A DNA stretch of 10,474 bases from assembly GCA_029565815.1 (NCBI GenBank), contig JAKQNL010000203.1:1-10474 (forward strand), written 5' to 3'. This stretch comes from Spirochaetota bacterium. GTDB lineage: Bacteria; Spirochaetota; Spirochaetia; Treponematales; UBA12059. The notes under the pieces were generated by a model that was given only the letters and a program-made list of their open reading frames with translations, ran no database searches and was not told the origin of the DNA. Positions 1 through 6,626 of this stretch are shown here, piece by piece (the first letter of the stretch is position 1; every line of letters begins with the position of its first letter). Position numbers and translations under genes: made by a program.

Positions 1-598
1 TGGGGGCCGCCGAGGTGACAGTCACCGCAGGCGTGGTCGGCGTGGTTGTGGGGACAGTCACCGCTGGTGCTGGCGTGGTTGTGGGGACAGTCACCGCTGG
101 GGCGGTCGGTGCAGGCGTGGGCGTGGTGACAGTCACCGCAGGTGCTGGGGCCGATGCTATCGGAGAGCTTAGGGAGTAGCCGAGTTTCTTGAGTTCTTCT
201 TCGGCGAGGAGTCTTGGGTTGTAATCGGGGTCAACAGAACTGGACACAGATGGCGGGCTTAGCTGAAGTGCGCTTCTGGGTTCGCTTGCCCGTATGCGGG
301 CTACCCTGCCGGACGCTATATCCAGGGAACGGGCGGCTTCCACCGACAGCATCATAAAAATGCCGGTTTTTTCTAGGCCGCTGGTAATGATTACCGTAAC
401 CTTTTTGCCGTTATCAAGATTTTCAATCTCAACGGCGGTATTGCGCGCAAAGGAATTGCATGCGGCATACAAGCCCGAAGAAGGGAAATCGCCATAGGAG
501 CCCATCATGGCATTGCCTTCCCAAGTAGTTCCGGACGCTGCGACAGCGATGGCGGCTAATCCCAGGGCAAGCACGGCTATGGTATTTCTTAAACGCAT
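1..598 (-). CDS. RlpA-like secreted protein with Pro/Thr repeat tail, partial (3' end off window)
   Basis: Translating the minus strand from the ATG at 598 gives 199 codons with no stop before the left edge. The start has a strong ribosome site (GGAGGGG). Residues 1-21 form a signal peptide (RLRN, then an Ala/Leu/Val-rich core), so the product is exported. Residues 28-105 resemble the RlpA double-psi beta-barrel: YAACNSFARNT, then VEIENLDNGKKVTVIIT, then LSVEAARSLDI. Family RlpA proteins cleave peptidoglycan glycan strands or bind septal wall. The usual DRGPF-like segment with the catalytic aspartate is replaced here by TSGLEKTGIF, so a lytic activity is doubtful. Residues 150-199 are a PAVTV/TTTP repeat linker. 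Such linkers often lead to a C-terminal SPOR or LysM wall-binding domain, but that part lies outside the window. Fold call is moderately sure; function is inferred. Confidence 0.72.
   Translation of the reverse strand, partial: MRLRNTIAVLALGLAAIAVAASGTTWEGNAMMGSYGDFPSSGLYAACNSFARNTAVEIENLDNGKKVTVIITSGLEKTGIFMMLSVEAARSLDIASGRVARIRASEPRSALQLSPPSVSSSVDPDYNPRLLAEEELKKLGYSLSSPIASAPAPAVTVTTPTPAPTAPAVTVPTTTPAPAVTVPTTTPTTPAVTVTSAAP
16..139 (-). repeat. Degenerate tandem repeat encoding a PAVTV-TTTP linker
   Basis: The 12-base word GACAGTCACCGC occurs four times, at 17-28, 53-64, 86-97 and 128-139. Spacings are 36, 33 and 42 bases, all multiples of three. On the minus strand each copy encodes PAVTV followed by a Thr/Pro stretch of the RlpA-like protein. 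Copies 1 and 4 contain the odd palindrome GGTGACAGTCACC. In-frame length variation by slippage or recombination is plausible. The array may continue past base 1. Confidence 0.85.
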
Positions 599-635
599 AT
601 TCCCCTCCAGATAGTCGGAAAACCAGCCCTCGTGA

Positions 636-669
636 GCTACTTTCAAAAGTCTGTCACTTTTGAAAGAGC
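636..669 (-). terminator. Long inverted repeat between two minus-strand genes; possible terminator or attenuator
   Basis: Arms 640-650 and 656-666 are perfect 11-base complements (CTTTCAAAAGT / ACTTTTGAAAG) around the loop CTGTC. A further GCT/AGC pairing (636-638 with 667-669) extends the stem past a one-base bulge. It begins about seven bases past the stop of the upstream minus-strand gene and lies about 40 bases before the RlpA-like start. No T-run follows on the minus strand, so it is not a textbook intrinsic terminator. It could instead be an RNA-stabilising or attenuating hairpin, or a dispersed intergenic repeat. Confidence 0.4.
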
Positions 670-675
670 CCCGCG

Positions 676-1146
676 TTACAAACCCAGCGCCTGGGTGGCT
701 AGAATCATGCCGGTTTTCTTGCCGGCCACTACGATATCATCCAGTAAGGAGCTTGGCGGCACCAGCGGTTTCACCGTGCCACGAGTCAGTTCCTTACCGG
801 AATTGTCCATATAACGATACTCACAGACAGCCAGTTTCCATGACGAGCCGTCTTCAAGAAAGCTGACCCATACGAGCAAAACCCGGTCCACATACTCGCC
901 AAGCGTTTCTGCGTTGGGAAGCCAAGCCAAGAATTCATCGCGGCTTGCAGCCTTTGGCCGGACATCCATTCCCATCATGCCGAACTCAAAGAGCTGATCC
1001 AGCACACCGTCCAGCACGCTCTCCGGCAAACGCAGCGGGCAGCTTTCCGGGGCTGAAGACAGTAAAAACACTTCCACTGTCTGGGCTGAGACCGGTATGC
1101 ATGCAAACGCGCCGGCAAGGGCAAGCGCAAACAGGATTTTTTTCAC
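676..1146 (-). CDS. Small exported protein of unknown function
   Basis: A 156-residue protein whose family I do not recognise. I chose the GTG at 1146 because it is followed at once by a typical signal peptide: KK, a Leu/Ala/Phe core, then VSA before QTV, which suggests cleavage after residue 21. It has an AGAAGG ribosome site at 1155-1160. An in-frame ATG at 1224 also has a good site (AAGGGAG, 1229-1235). It would add 26 hydrophilic residues ahead of the signal peptide, so the longer form cannot be excluded. Cys16 could be read as a relaxed spirochaete lipobox (AFAC), but Phe before the final Ala makes this weak. The mature part has no membrane segment or repeats and is probably periplasmic. 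It includes a stretch VLLVWVSFLEDGSSWKLAV that looks like beta strands. It is co-directional with the RlpA-like gene, 77 bases upstream of it. Confidence 0.68.
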   Translation of the reverse strand: MKKILFALALAGAFACIPVSAQTVEVFLLSSAPESCPLRLPESVLDGVLDQLFEFGMMGMDVRPKAASRDEFLAWLPNAETLGEYVDRVLLVWVSFLEDGSSWKLAVCEYRYMDNSGKELTRGTVKPLVPPSSLLDDIVVAGKKTGMILATQALGL

Positions 1147-1262
1147 ACGGTTTTCCTTCTCCCTCTGGGTATCGGTAGAAACTGCCGCATGGTTTAGCAA
1201 GCTGTTTTCATCTAATCGACTCATCTTGCTCCCTTAGCTCGATTCATGGTAGACACTTGATG

Positions 1263-1283
1263 CGCGGACAGGCCCTGTCCGCG
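1263..1283. promoter_or_regulatory. Near-perfect palindrome upstream of the NusG-paralogue gene
   Basis: Bases 1263-1272 (CGCGGACAGG) and 1274-1283 (CCTGTCCGCG) are exact complements around a single C. The site ends 21 bases before the start codon at 1305. As RNA it would form an 8-pair GC-rich hairpin with a five-base loop just before the ribosome site. As DNA it is a symmetrical operator candidate. It lies between a weak -35-like TTGATG (1258-1263) and a weak -10-like CGTATA (1282-1287), and it also sits in the divergent region before the minus-strand gene. The symmetry is plain; the regulatory role is inference. Confidence 0.45.
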
Positions 1284-1304
1284 TATATCCAGGGCGGAGG
1301 CTGT

Positions 1305-1844
1305 ATGGAGTACTATGCCGTTCATGTGTGGACCGGCAAAGAAGACGAATTCGCCCAACGACTGTCCAAGCTAGAATTGTTCGAAGGCATGGTATTCGTC
1401 CCAAAACGCACGCTGTCCATACGCCGCGCCGGAAAAATCAAAAAAATTGAACGGCCTATTTTTGGCGGCTACGTGTTCCTGGGCATAGACTCCGATGGTC
1501 TAACCAACGAGCAACGCTGGGCGCTCCGCCGAAGCAACAACTTCATGCGTATCCTGCCAAGCACCCTGTCCCCCCAACCTATAGGCGAGCAGGACTGTCG
1601 TCTTATAGCCCACTTCATGTCGTTTGGAAAGGCTGCCGACGTATCCAAGGTCATGTTCGACGACAACGACCGCATCGTGGTCCTTGAAGGAGCCCTTAAG
1701 GGCCTGGAAGGCTCGATTGTTCGGGTAGACCGAAGAAAAAGACGGGCTAAAGTGCAGCTGGACATGTGCATGAACTCGTTTTCCATCGATCTAGCCTTTG
1801 AAGTCATCGCCAAACCAGAAAAAGAAGTACATAATCCTAGCTAA
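1305..1844 (+). CDS. loaP: Specialised NusG paralogue, LoaP/UpxY-type processive antiterminator
   Basis: The 179-residue product has the NusG layout. An N-terminal NGN domain (about 1-105) begins EYYAVHVWTGKEDEFAQRL and contains FVPKRTLSIRR, a basic loop and PIFGGYVFLGID. A C-terminal KOW domain (about 120-168) contains VVLEGALKGLEGSIVRVDRRKRRAKV. NusG-type factors bind the RNA polymerase clamp and alter pausing and termination. I start at the ATG at 1305 because it has GGAGG four bases upstream (1296-1300) and matches the usual NusG N-terminus. The frame is open back to 1257 without a convincing ribosome site. Housekeeping nusG normally sits with secE and ribosomal protein genes. This copy instead heads a polysaccharide-type cluster, the typical setting of LoaP and UpxY regulators. 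The NusG-family call is very sure; the LoaP subfamily name is inferred from length, KOW sequence and context. Confidence 0.85.
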   Translation: MEYYAVHVWTGKEDEFAQRLSKLELFEGMVFVPKRTLSIRRAGKIKKIERPIFGGYVFLGIDSDGLTNEQRWALRRSNNFMRILPSTLSPQPIGEQDCRLIAHFMSFGKAADVSKVMFDDNDRIVVLEGALKGLEGSIVRVDRRKRRAKVQLDMCMNSFSIDLAFEVIAKPEKEVHNPS

Positions 1845-1893
1845 CAAGCACTAGACTACCACTGAATCGAGATCAAAAATATGCCGATACCTC

Positions 1894-1927
1894 GAACGGA
1901 CGTTCTGTCGCCGCACGCGATACGACA
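1894..1927 (+). promoter_or_regulatory. Possible structured leader between the NusG paralogue and the sugar genes
   Basis: The 102-base gap (1845-1946) is the only real gap in the cluster before 8776. It holds two adjacent small dyads. GAAC (1894-1897) can pair with GTTC (1902-1905). TGTCG (1906-1910) can pair with CGACA (1923-1927), or alternatively TCGC (1908-1911) with GCGA (1917-1920). LoaP-type regulators are known to recognise RNA hairpins in the leaders of their target operons, so this is a reasonable place for such an element. Stems are short and I see no good promoter in the gap, so confidence is low. Confidence 0.25.
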
Positions 1928-1946
1928 AAGCCGGAGGTAAGCCCGC

Positions 1947-3428
1947 ATGGCCGAACAACATGCCCGTATCTATATTGTAGGCGCCGGTTTTGCCGGCCGA
2001 TCCATAACCAGGGAAATAAAGCTTCGGGGCGCTTTGGGCACCGTGGTCGCTTTCATGGACGACGATCCGGCCAAAATAGGCCGCCGCCTGGAAGGCATCC
2101 CGGTACTTGGACCGATTCGCGACGTTGCAAGCCTATTAAGCAGAACCCCTGCCGACGAGGCTATCATAGCCATACCCAGCGCAAGCCGGGAACTGCTCCG
2201 TGACCTGTATTTTACGCTCAAGCGAGCAGGTTTCCAGCGCATACGCATACTGCCGGACATTGCCCAGATTGTGGAAGGCGACGCCCACATAGTCCAAGCC
2301 CGAGAGATCGACCCGCAGGACCTGTTAGGCAGGAGCCCGGTTGCGGTTGGCCTTAAAGCGAGCATAGCGTGGCTGCGCGGTAGGCGCGTCATGGTTACCG
2401 GCGCAGGCGGTTCCATAGGCTCGGAATTGTCCAGGCAGCTTTTGTCCGCAGGCCTAGAGCGGCTGTACTTGTTCGGGCACGGCGAGAATTCCATATACCA
2501 GATAGACCGCGAGCTTAAAATACTGCAGGCAGGCGGGGTTGGCGAACACACGGCCATAGTGCCTGTCATAGGCGACCTTAAAGACGGGGAGCACCTGCTG
2601 TGGCTGCTCCAGCGGCTTAAGGCCGACGTAGTGCTCCATGCAGCGGCGTACAAACACGTACCCATGATGGAAGCCAATACGGTTGCAGCCATACACAACA
2701 ACGTGTTCGGCACAAAAAACCTGGTTGACGCAGCCCTTGCGGCTGGCACACGGCGTTTTGTGCTTATCAGCACCGACAAGGCAGTACAGCCTTTGTGCGT
2801 ATACGGAGCAAGCAAATTCCTGTCGGAGCGCATCGTGATGGATGCCCAAGCTAAAGCCGGCCAAAATCAGGCTTTTATGAGCGTGCGCTTTGGCAACGTG
2901 CTTGGATCGCGGGGGTCCATCCTGCCGCTATTCCGAAAGCAGATCGAACAGGGCGGCCCGCTTACGGTAACGCATCCGGAAGCCAAACGATACTTTATGA
3001 CCATTCCGGAAGCATGTTCGCTGGTCTTGAAAACCGGTGGCGTCGGACAGGGCGGCCAGTCCTATATCCTGGATATGGGAGAGCCCCTGTACATACGCGA
3101 ACTAGCCGAACAGGTCATACGCTTTTCCGGGCTGGAACCGCACAAGGATATCGCGATAGAGTACATAGGCTTGCGCCCCGGCGAGCGCTTGGAAGAAAGC
3201 CTAGTTGGACCGGATGAAGAGCTCGCGGGCACCGAGTATCCGAAGATCAACCGGCTTACGCGCACAGGCCCGGCCTTCCCTACAGAGGCTGCCCTAAAAG
3301 CGCTTAAGCGTACCTGCTTTCGGGAGAGCGGAAGCCTAAACGATTATCGAAACCGCCGGACGCTCCGAGCGGAGCTAAAGCGCTTTATACCCAGTGTTGA
3401 GGAGGTTCCCGGTGAGCCAGAATACTGA
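1947..3428 (+). CDS. Soluble FlaA1/CapD-type UDP-sugar 4,6-dehydratase
   Basis: 493 residues, with GGAGG eight to nine bases before the ATG. The N-terminal part (about 7-120) is a Rossmann-like domain with GAGFAG at 12-17. The catalytic short-chain dehydrogenase domain (about 145-440) has the nucleotide loop TGAGGSIGSE (151-160), HAAAYKHVPMME (231-242), ISTDKAV (274-280), YGASK (286-290), RFGNVLGSRGS (314-324) and RPGERLEE (410-417). These are hallmarks of the PglF/WbpM/CapD/FlaA1 family, which converts UDP-GlcNAc to a 4-keto-6-deoxy sugar. Family members such as WbpM and PglF are usually 600 or more residues with four N-terminal membrane helices. This protein starts directly at the first Rossmann domain and should be cytoplasmic. 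Tyr286 sits where WbpM-type enzymes have Met. The aminotransferase gene overlaps its end by 17 bases, so the two probably act in sequence. The exact sugar is not determined. Confidence 0.88.
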   Translation: MAEQHARIYIVGAGFAGRSITREIKLRGALGTVVAFMDDDPAKIGRRLEGIPVLGPIRDVASLLSRTPADEAIIAIPSASRELLRDLYFTLKRAGFQRIRILPDIAQIVEGDAHIVQAREIDPQDLLGRSPVAVGLKASIAWLRGRRVMVTGAGGSIGSELSRQLLSAGLERLYLFGHGENSIYQIDRELKILQAGGVGEHTAIVPVIGDLKDGEHLLWLLQRLKADVVLHAAAYKHVPMMEANTVAAIHNNVFGTKNLVDAALAAGTRRFVLISTDKAVQPLCVYGASKFLSERIVMDAQAKAGQNQAFMSVRFGNVLGSRGSILPLFRKQIEQGGPLTVTHPEAKRYFMTIPEACSLVLKTGGVGQGGQSYILDMGEPLYIRELAEQVIRFSGLEPHKDIAIEYIGLRPGERLEESLVGPDEELAGTEYPKINRLTRTGPAFPTEAALKALKRTCFRESGSLNDYRNRRTLRAELKRFIPSVEEVPGEPEY

Positions 3429-4602
3429 TTTCCTACCCTTTGCCCGCCCCCAGCTTGGTATAGAGGAAGAAGAAGCCGTCCTACGCATCATGCGTTCTGG
3501 CTGGCTTACCACCGGTTCGGAAACGCTTGCGTTCGAAAAAGAATTTGCCGAATTTGTGGGCGCAAAAACCGCCCTGGCAGTGAATTCCGCTACCAGCGGC
3601 CTGCATCTTGCCCTGGAAGCCGTCGGTGTAAAACCAGGTGATACGGTTATCACCAGCCCATACACCTTCGCAAGCTCCGCCGCCGTGGTTCGCCACCTAG
3701 GAGCAGAAGTCCTGTTCTGCGATACAGCACAGGATTCCTACAATATCGATCCTGTCGCCCTGGAGCGCGTTCTAAAAAAATCTGGGAAGGTACGCGCCAT
3801 CGTGGTGGTGCATATAGGCGGCCTGCCCTGCGACATGGACGCTATCCTCACCCTTGCACGCATGTACGGCTGCGCGGTGGTCGAGGACGCAGCGCATGCG
3901 TTCCCGTCGCTTACGGACAAAGGCTATGCAGGAACCCTGGGCGACATAGGCGTGTATTCGTTCTACGCGACCAAAACGATAACCACCGGCGAAGGCGGCA
4001 TGATAGTCAGTAACAATCCGGCCCTCCTTGAACGCATGGCCCGCATGCGCATGCACGGCATAGACCGGCAGGTGTGGGACCGATACACATCCAAGAAGGC
4101 CAGCTGGGTGTATTCCGTGGTGGAAGCCGGATACAAATATAACCTGCCGGATATACTGTCCGCCATAGGCCGCGTTCAGTTGGCAAAAGCAAAACGCTTT
4201 TTGGAAGAGCGAACAGCTATCGCAAAGCGTTACGACCAGAGTTTTTCAAGCATTCCTTGTCTACAGCTACCGCCTCGAGGAAAAGGCCACGCCTGGCACC
4301 TGTACGCGCTACGCGTACATCCATCCGCTACAGGCATGAACCGCGACCAGCTGGTGGAAAGCTTGTCCGCACAAGGCATAGGAAGCTCGGTGCACTTTAT
4401 ACCGCTCCATACCATGCCGTACTGGGCTACGCGCTACACGCTTAAGCCAAGTGACTTTCCCAATGCCCTTAACATGTTCGAGCGCAGCATAAGCCTGCCC
4501 ATCTGGCACGGCATGACGGAAAGCCAGGTAACACGGGTAATTGGAGCAGTTAATGCGCTTGCCTCGAAAGCTGCATCCGGCACAGCTGCACGGCATTCAT
4601 GA
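3412..4602 (+). CDS. DegT/DnrJ/EryC1-family PLP-dependent sugar aminotransferase
   Basis: 396 residues. I chose the GTG at 3412, with GAGGAGG at 3399-3405. An upstream in-frame GTG at 3394 would put the start before that site. Fold type I PLP motifs in order: AVNSATSGLHLAL (about 56-68) for phosphate binding, SPYTFASSA (82-90), VEDAAHAF (157-164) with the Asp that contacts the PLP ring nitrogen, and SFYATKTITTGEGG (183-196), with Lys188 as the Schiff-base lysine. GYKYNLPDILSAIG (240-253) and SLPIWHGM near the end are also typical. The family transfers an amino group, usually from glutamate, to keto-sugar nucleotides. Directly after a 4,6-dehydratase it most likely makes a UDP-4-amino-4,6-dideoxy-N-acetyl sugar, as in bacillosamine, pseudaminic acid or perosamine-like routes. 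No acetyltransferase or glycosyltransferase is in the window, so the end product is unknown. ATA is the commonest Ile codon (11 of 20). Confidence 0.9.
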   Translation: MSQNTDFLPFARPQLGIEEEEAVLRIMRSGWLTTGSETLAFEKEFAEFVGAKTALAVNSATSGLHLALEAVGVKPGDTVITSPYTFASSAAVVRHLGAEVLFCDTAQDSYNIDPVALERVLKKSGKVRAIVVVHIGGLPCDMDAILTLARMYGCAVVEDAAHAFPSLTDKGYAGTLGDIGVYSFYATKTITTGEGGMIVSNNPALLERMARMRMHGIDRQVWDRYTSKKASWVYSVVEAGYKYNLPDILSAIGRVQLAKAKRFLEERTAIAKRYDQSFSSIPCLQLPPRGKGHAWHLYALRVHPSATGMNRDQLVESLSAQGIGSSVHFIPLHTMPYWATRYTLKPSDFPNALNMFERSISLPIWHGMTESQVTRVIGAVNALASKAASGTAARHS

Positions 4603-6626
4603 AACAAAAAGCAGATGGGCAATCCTACCAGCTTAGGCGGGTATCGGATTTTCAGGAAGACGACATGGTGTGGGTCGGTACCATACGCTCGCCTTCATCC
4701 AAAGGCCAGGTGTCTTCCGTTTCCATTCCGCACCTCAACCGAGATTATAGGAGCATCGTAGCGGACAACATTCCAGGCAGTCGGATTCTTTCCCTGTCCG
4801 GAGCCTCGGTGCCCGTCCTTGCCGCAAACCGGGTGTCATACAAAGGTGAACCGATAGCCCTCATAGTCGGCCCAAACCGACAACGGGTTGCAGAAGCCGT
4901 GCGCTTATCCAAAGTTGTCATCGAGGAAGAAAAGCCAGAGCTTGATTTCGAGTGTTTTGACAGCGGCCGCGAGATTGGCAGAGAAACGCTTGTCCGAGGG
5001 GATGCAGAAAGCATCCTTAAAAAGGCTGATACCGTGCTGCACGCCGAGTACCGAAGCTCGCCTCAGGACCACTACTATCCGGAGCCGCAAGGAGCCGCGG
5101 CGTCTTTTGATTACGACAAACTGGTGGTGTACACATCGACGCAATGGCCCTTCCAGGTTCGCGATGTCGTGCAATCGGTGCTTGGCGTTAAGCCTGATGA
5201 AGTGATAGTGCGCCCTACCCTGTTGGGTCCGCACCTGGACGGGAAACTGTGGTACCCATCCTTGCTTGCAGCCCATGCAGCCATCGTCGCCCGATTGTGC
5301 AAAAAGCCGGCTCTGCTACTTCTGTCGCGCGAAGAAGATTTTTTGTACACGACCAAGCGGACGCCCATGCTGTGCTCTGTGCAGGCATCGATAGACGAAA
5401 ACGGGAAACTATTGGCGATGGACGCACGCGTGGCGCTCAATATAGGCGCGTACGGTCCTTTGGCTAAAGCCATACTCGAACGTTCCGTGGAAACGCTGTC
5501 AGGCATGTATGCATGCGATCATGTACGCATACGCGCGAGTGCCGTATCCACCAACCTGCCTCCTATGGGTGCTTTTGCTGGCCTTGGGGCAATGAACCTG
5601 TCGTTTGCACGGGAACGGCTTGCTGACGAGTGCGCTACTGCTGCTGGCTTGGACCCTGCCCGATGGCGCATGGAAAACCTTAGGGGCAGCGCGAAAAAGA
5701 AGCAAACAGCCTGGACGGAATTGGAACAAAAGCTTTTGTCCTCTAGCGATTTTGGGCGAAAACATTCGGCATACGAACTGATGCGCAAACGACGGGACGA
5801 TCCAAAACGGGCTAGCGGCTTCGGCATAGGACTGGCCTTCGCTGCCCAGCCAGGAGCGGCAGAAACCCCGGGGGCGGGAGCCAGGGTTGAGGTCGAGTTA
5901 TCAAAAGATCTCCGACTGTCCATAGCCACCAGCGCGCTGCCGGGAACCAGCGGAACGGCTCAGGTATGGAAGGCGGAAGCCGCAAACATCATCGGCATAG
6001 ACGAAGCGGCCGTAAGCATAGCGCCTGTGAGCACCGACATGGTTCCCGACTCAGGTCCTGCTTCCTCTTCCCGCGGCGTAGCCATTATTTCCAGGCTTAT
6101 CGTGCAGGCCTGCGAAACCATACGCGAACGGCGCTTCCGCGAAGGCTTACCCATACGGGTAGCAAAATCCCACCGGGCCAGTAAAAGCCAGGTAGGCGAT
6201 TATGGATCCTGGGCGGGAGCCGTGGTGGAACTTCGGCTGGATCCCCTGGACAGGAGACCCATCGTGCGCGGAGTCTGGATAGCAGCAAAAGCCGGACGCA
6301 TACTGTCCCAAGCCAGGGCGGAGGCATCGCTTGCGCGCGACGCGTCCGTTGCCATAGGCCTGTGCCTGGCCGAGCGTCTGAACTTGAGTACACCGGCATC
6401 AACGCCCGAATTCCTAGGGTATCAGCTGCACAGGCTCAAGGATAAAATGCCCATCCACGCCTTTATGCTGGATTCGCCGGAACAACCCTATCCGTCGGGC
6501 ATAGGCGAACTTGCGTATCTGACCATTCCGGCCGCATACGCAAACGCGATGGGCCAAGCTTTGGACCGGTCGTGGAACACGTTTCCCGGCACGCAGGAAG
6601 ATAGTTCCCTAAAGGAAGCCGAATGA
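4599..6626 (+). CDS. Divergent xanthine-dehydrogenase-family molybdopterin-binding large subunit
   Basis: 675 residues, shorter than the roughly 750-790 usual for the family. The ATG at 4599 overlaps the preceding stop as ATGA and has no strong ribosome site, so translation is probably coupled. The N-terminal hammerhead domain is recognisable (GTIRSPSSKG, DNIPG, VSYKGEPIALIVG, 27-91). Core motifs also remain: YYPEPQGAAASF (159-170), STQWPFQVRDV (180-190), SREEDF (243-248), NIGAYGPL (281-288), TNLPPMGAF (318-326) and the terminal PSGIGE (632-637), whose Glu637 matches the catalytic base. Oddities: the GGGFGGK cofactor loop reads LGPHLDGK (209-216); the RGFG arginine is Ala327 (FAGLG); the GQG loop region reads LPGTSGTAQ (447-455); the late INP-x-xx-QG segment reads LSQARAEAS. 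The frame is unbroken, so this is divergence rather than decay by frameshift. Substrate unknown. It should partner the two following genes. Confidence 0.82.
   Translation: MKQKADGQSYQLRRVSDFQEDDMVWVGTIRSPSSKGQVSSVSIPHLNRDYRSIVADNIPGSRILSLSGASVPVLAANRVSYKGEPIALIVGPNRQRVAEAVRLSKVVIEEEKPELDFECFDSGREIGRETLVRGDAESILKKADTVLHAEYRSSPQDHYYPEPQGAAASFDYDKLVVYTSTQWPFQVRDVVQSVLGVKPDEVIVRPTLLGPHLDGKLWYPSLLAAHAAIVARLCKKPALLLLSREEDFLYTTKRTPMLCSVQASIDENGKLLAMDARVALNIGAYGPLAKAILERSVETLSGMYACDHVRIRASAVSTNLPPMGAFAGLGAMNLSFARERLADECATAAGLDPARWRMENLRGSAKKKQTAWTELEQKLLSSSDFGRKHSAYELMRKRRDDPKRASGFGIGLAFAAQPGAAETPGAGARVEVELSKDLRLSIATSALPGTSGTAQVWKAEAANIIGIDEAAVSIAPVSTDMVPDSGPASSSRGVAIISRLIVQACETIRERRFREGLPIRVAKSHRASKSQVGDYGSWAGAVVELRLDPLDRRPIVRGVWIAAKAGRILSQARAEASLARDASVAIGLCLAERLNLSTPASTPEFLGYQLHRLKDKMPIHAFMLDSPEQPYPSGIGELAYLTIPAAYANAMGQALDRSWNTFPGTQEDSSLKEAE

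Noticed and set aside
17..139. Short regularly spaced repeats that might suggest a CRISPR array
   Set aside because: Repeats are only 12 bases, spacings are multiples of three, the spacers are themselves similar, and the stretch is an open reading frame encoding a Pro/Thr linker. No cas gene is nearby.
1257..1304. Longer start for the NusG paralogue at 1257 or 1260
   Set aside because: The added 16 residues have no NusG homology, would be encoded across the palindrome, and lack a convincing ribosome site. ATG 1305 has GGAGG four bases upstream.
1305..1844. Housekeeping nusG
   Set aside because: No secE, rplK or rplA neighbours are present. The sequence is divergent and the gene heads a sugar biosynthesis cluster, as specialised paralogues do.
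1970..2833. Open frame of 287 codons on the minus strand
   Set aside because: It lies wholly inside the well-supported dehydratase gene. Its product is Ser/Arg/Pro-rich with no recognisable motif, as expected from the antisense of GC-rich coding DNA.
4599..6626. Large subunit as a pseudogene
   Set aside because: The frame is continuous over 675 codons, the start and stop are coupled to its neighbours, many family motifs and the catalytic Glu are kept, and partner subunits are intact.
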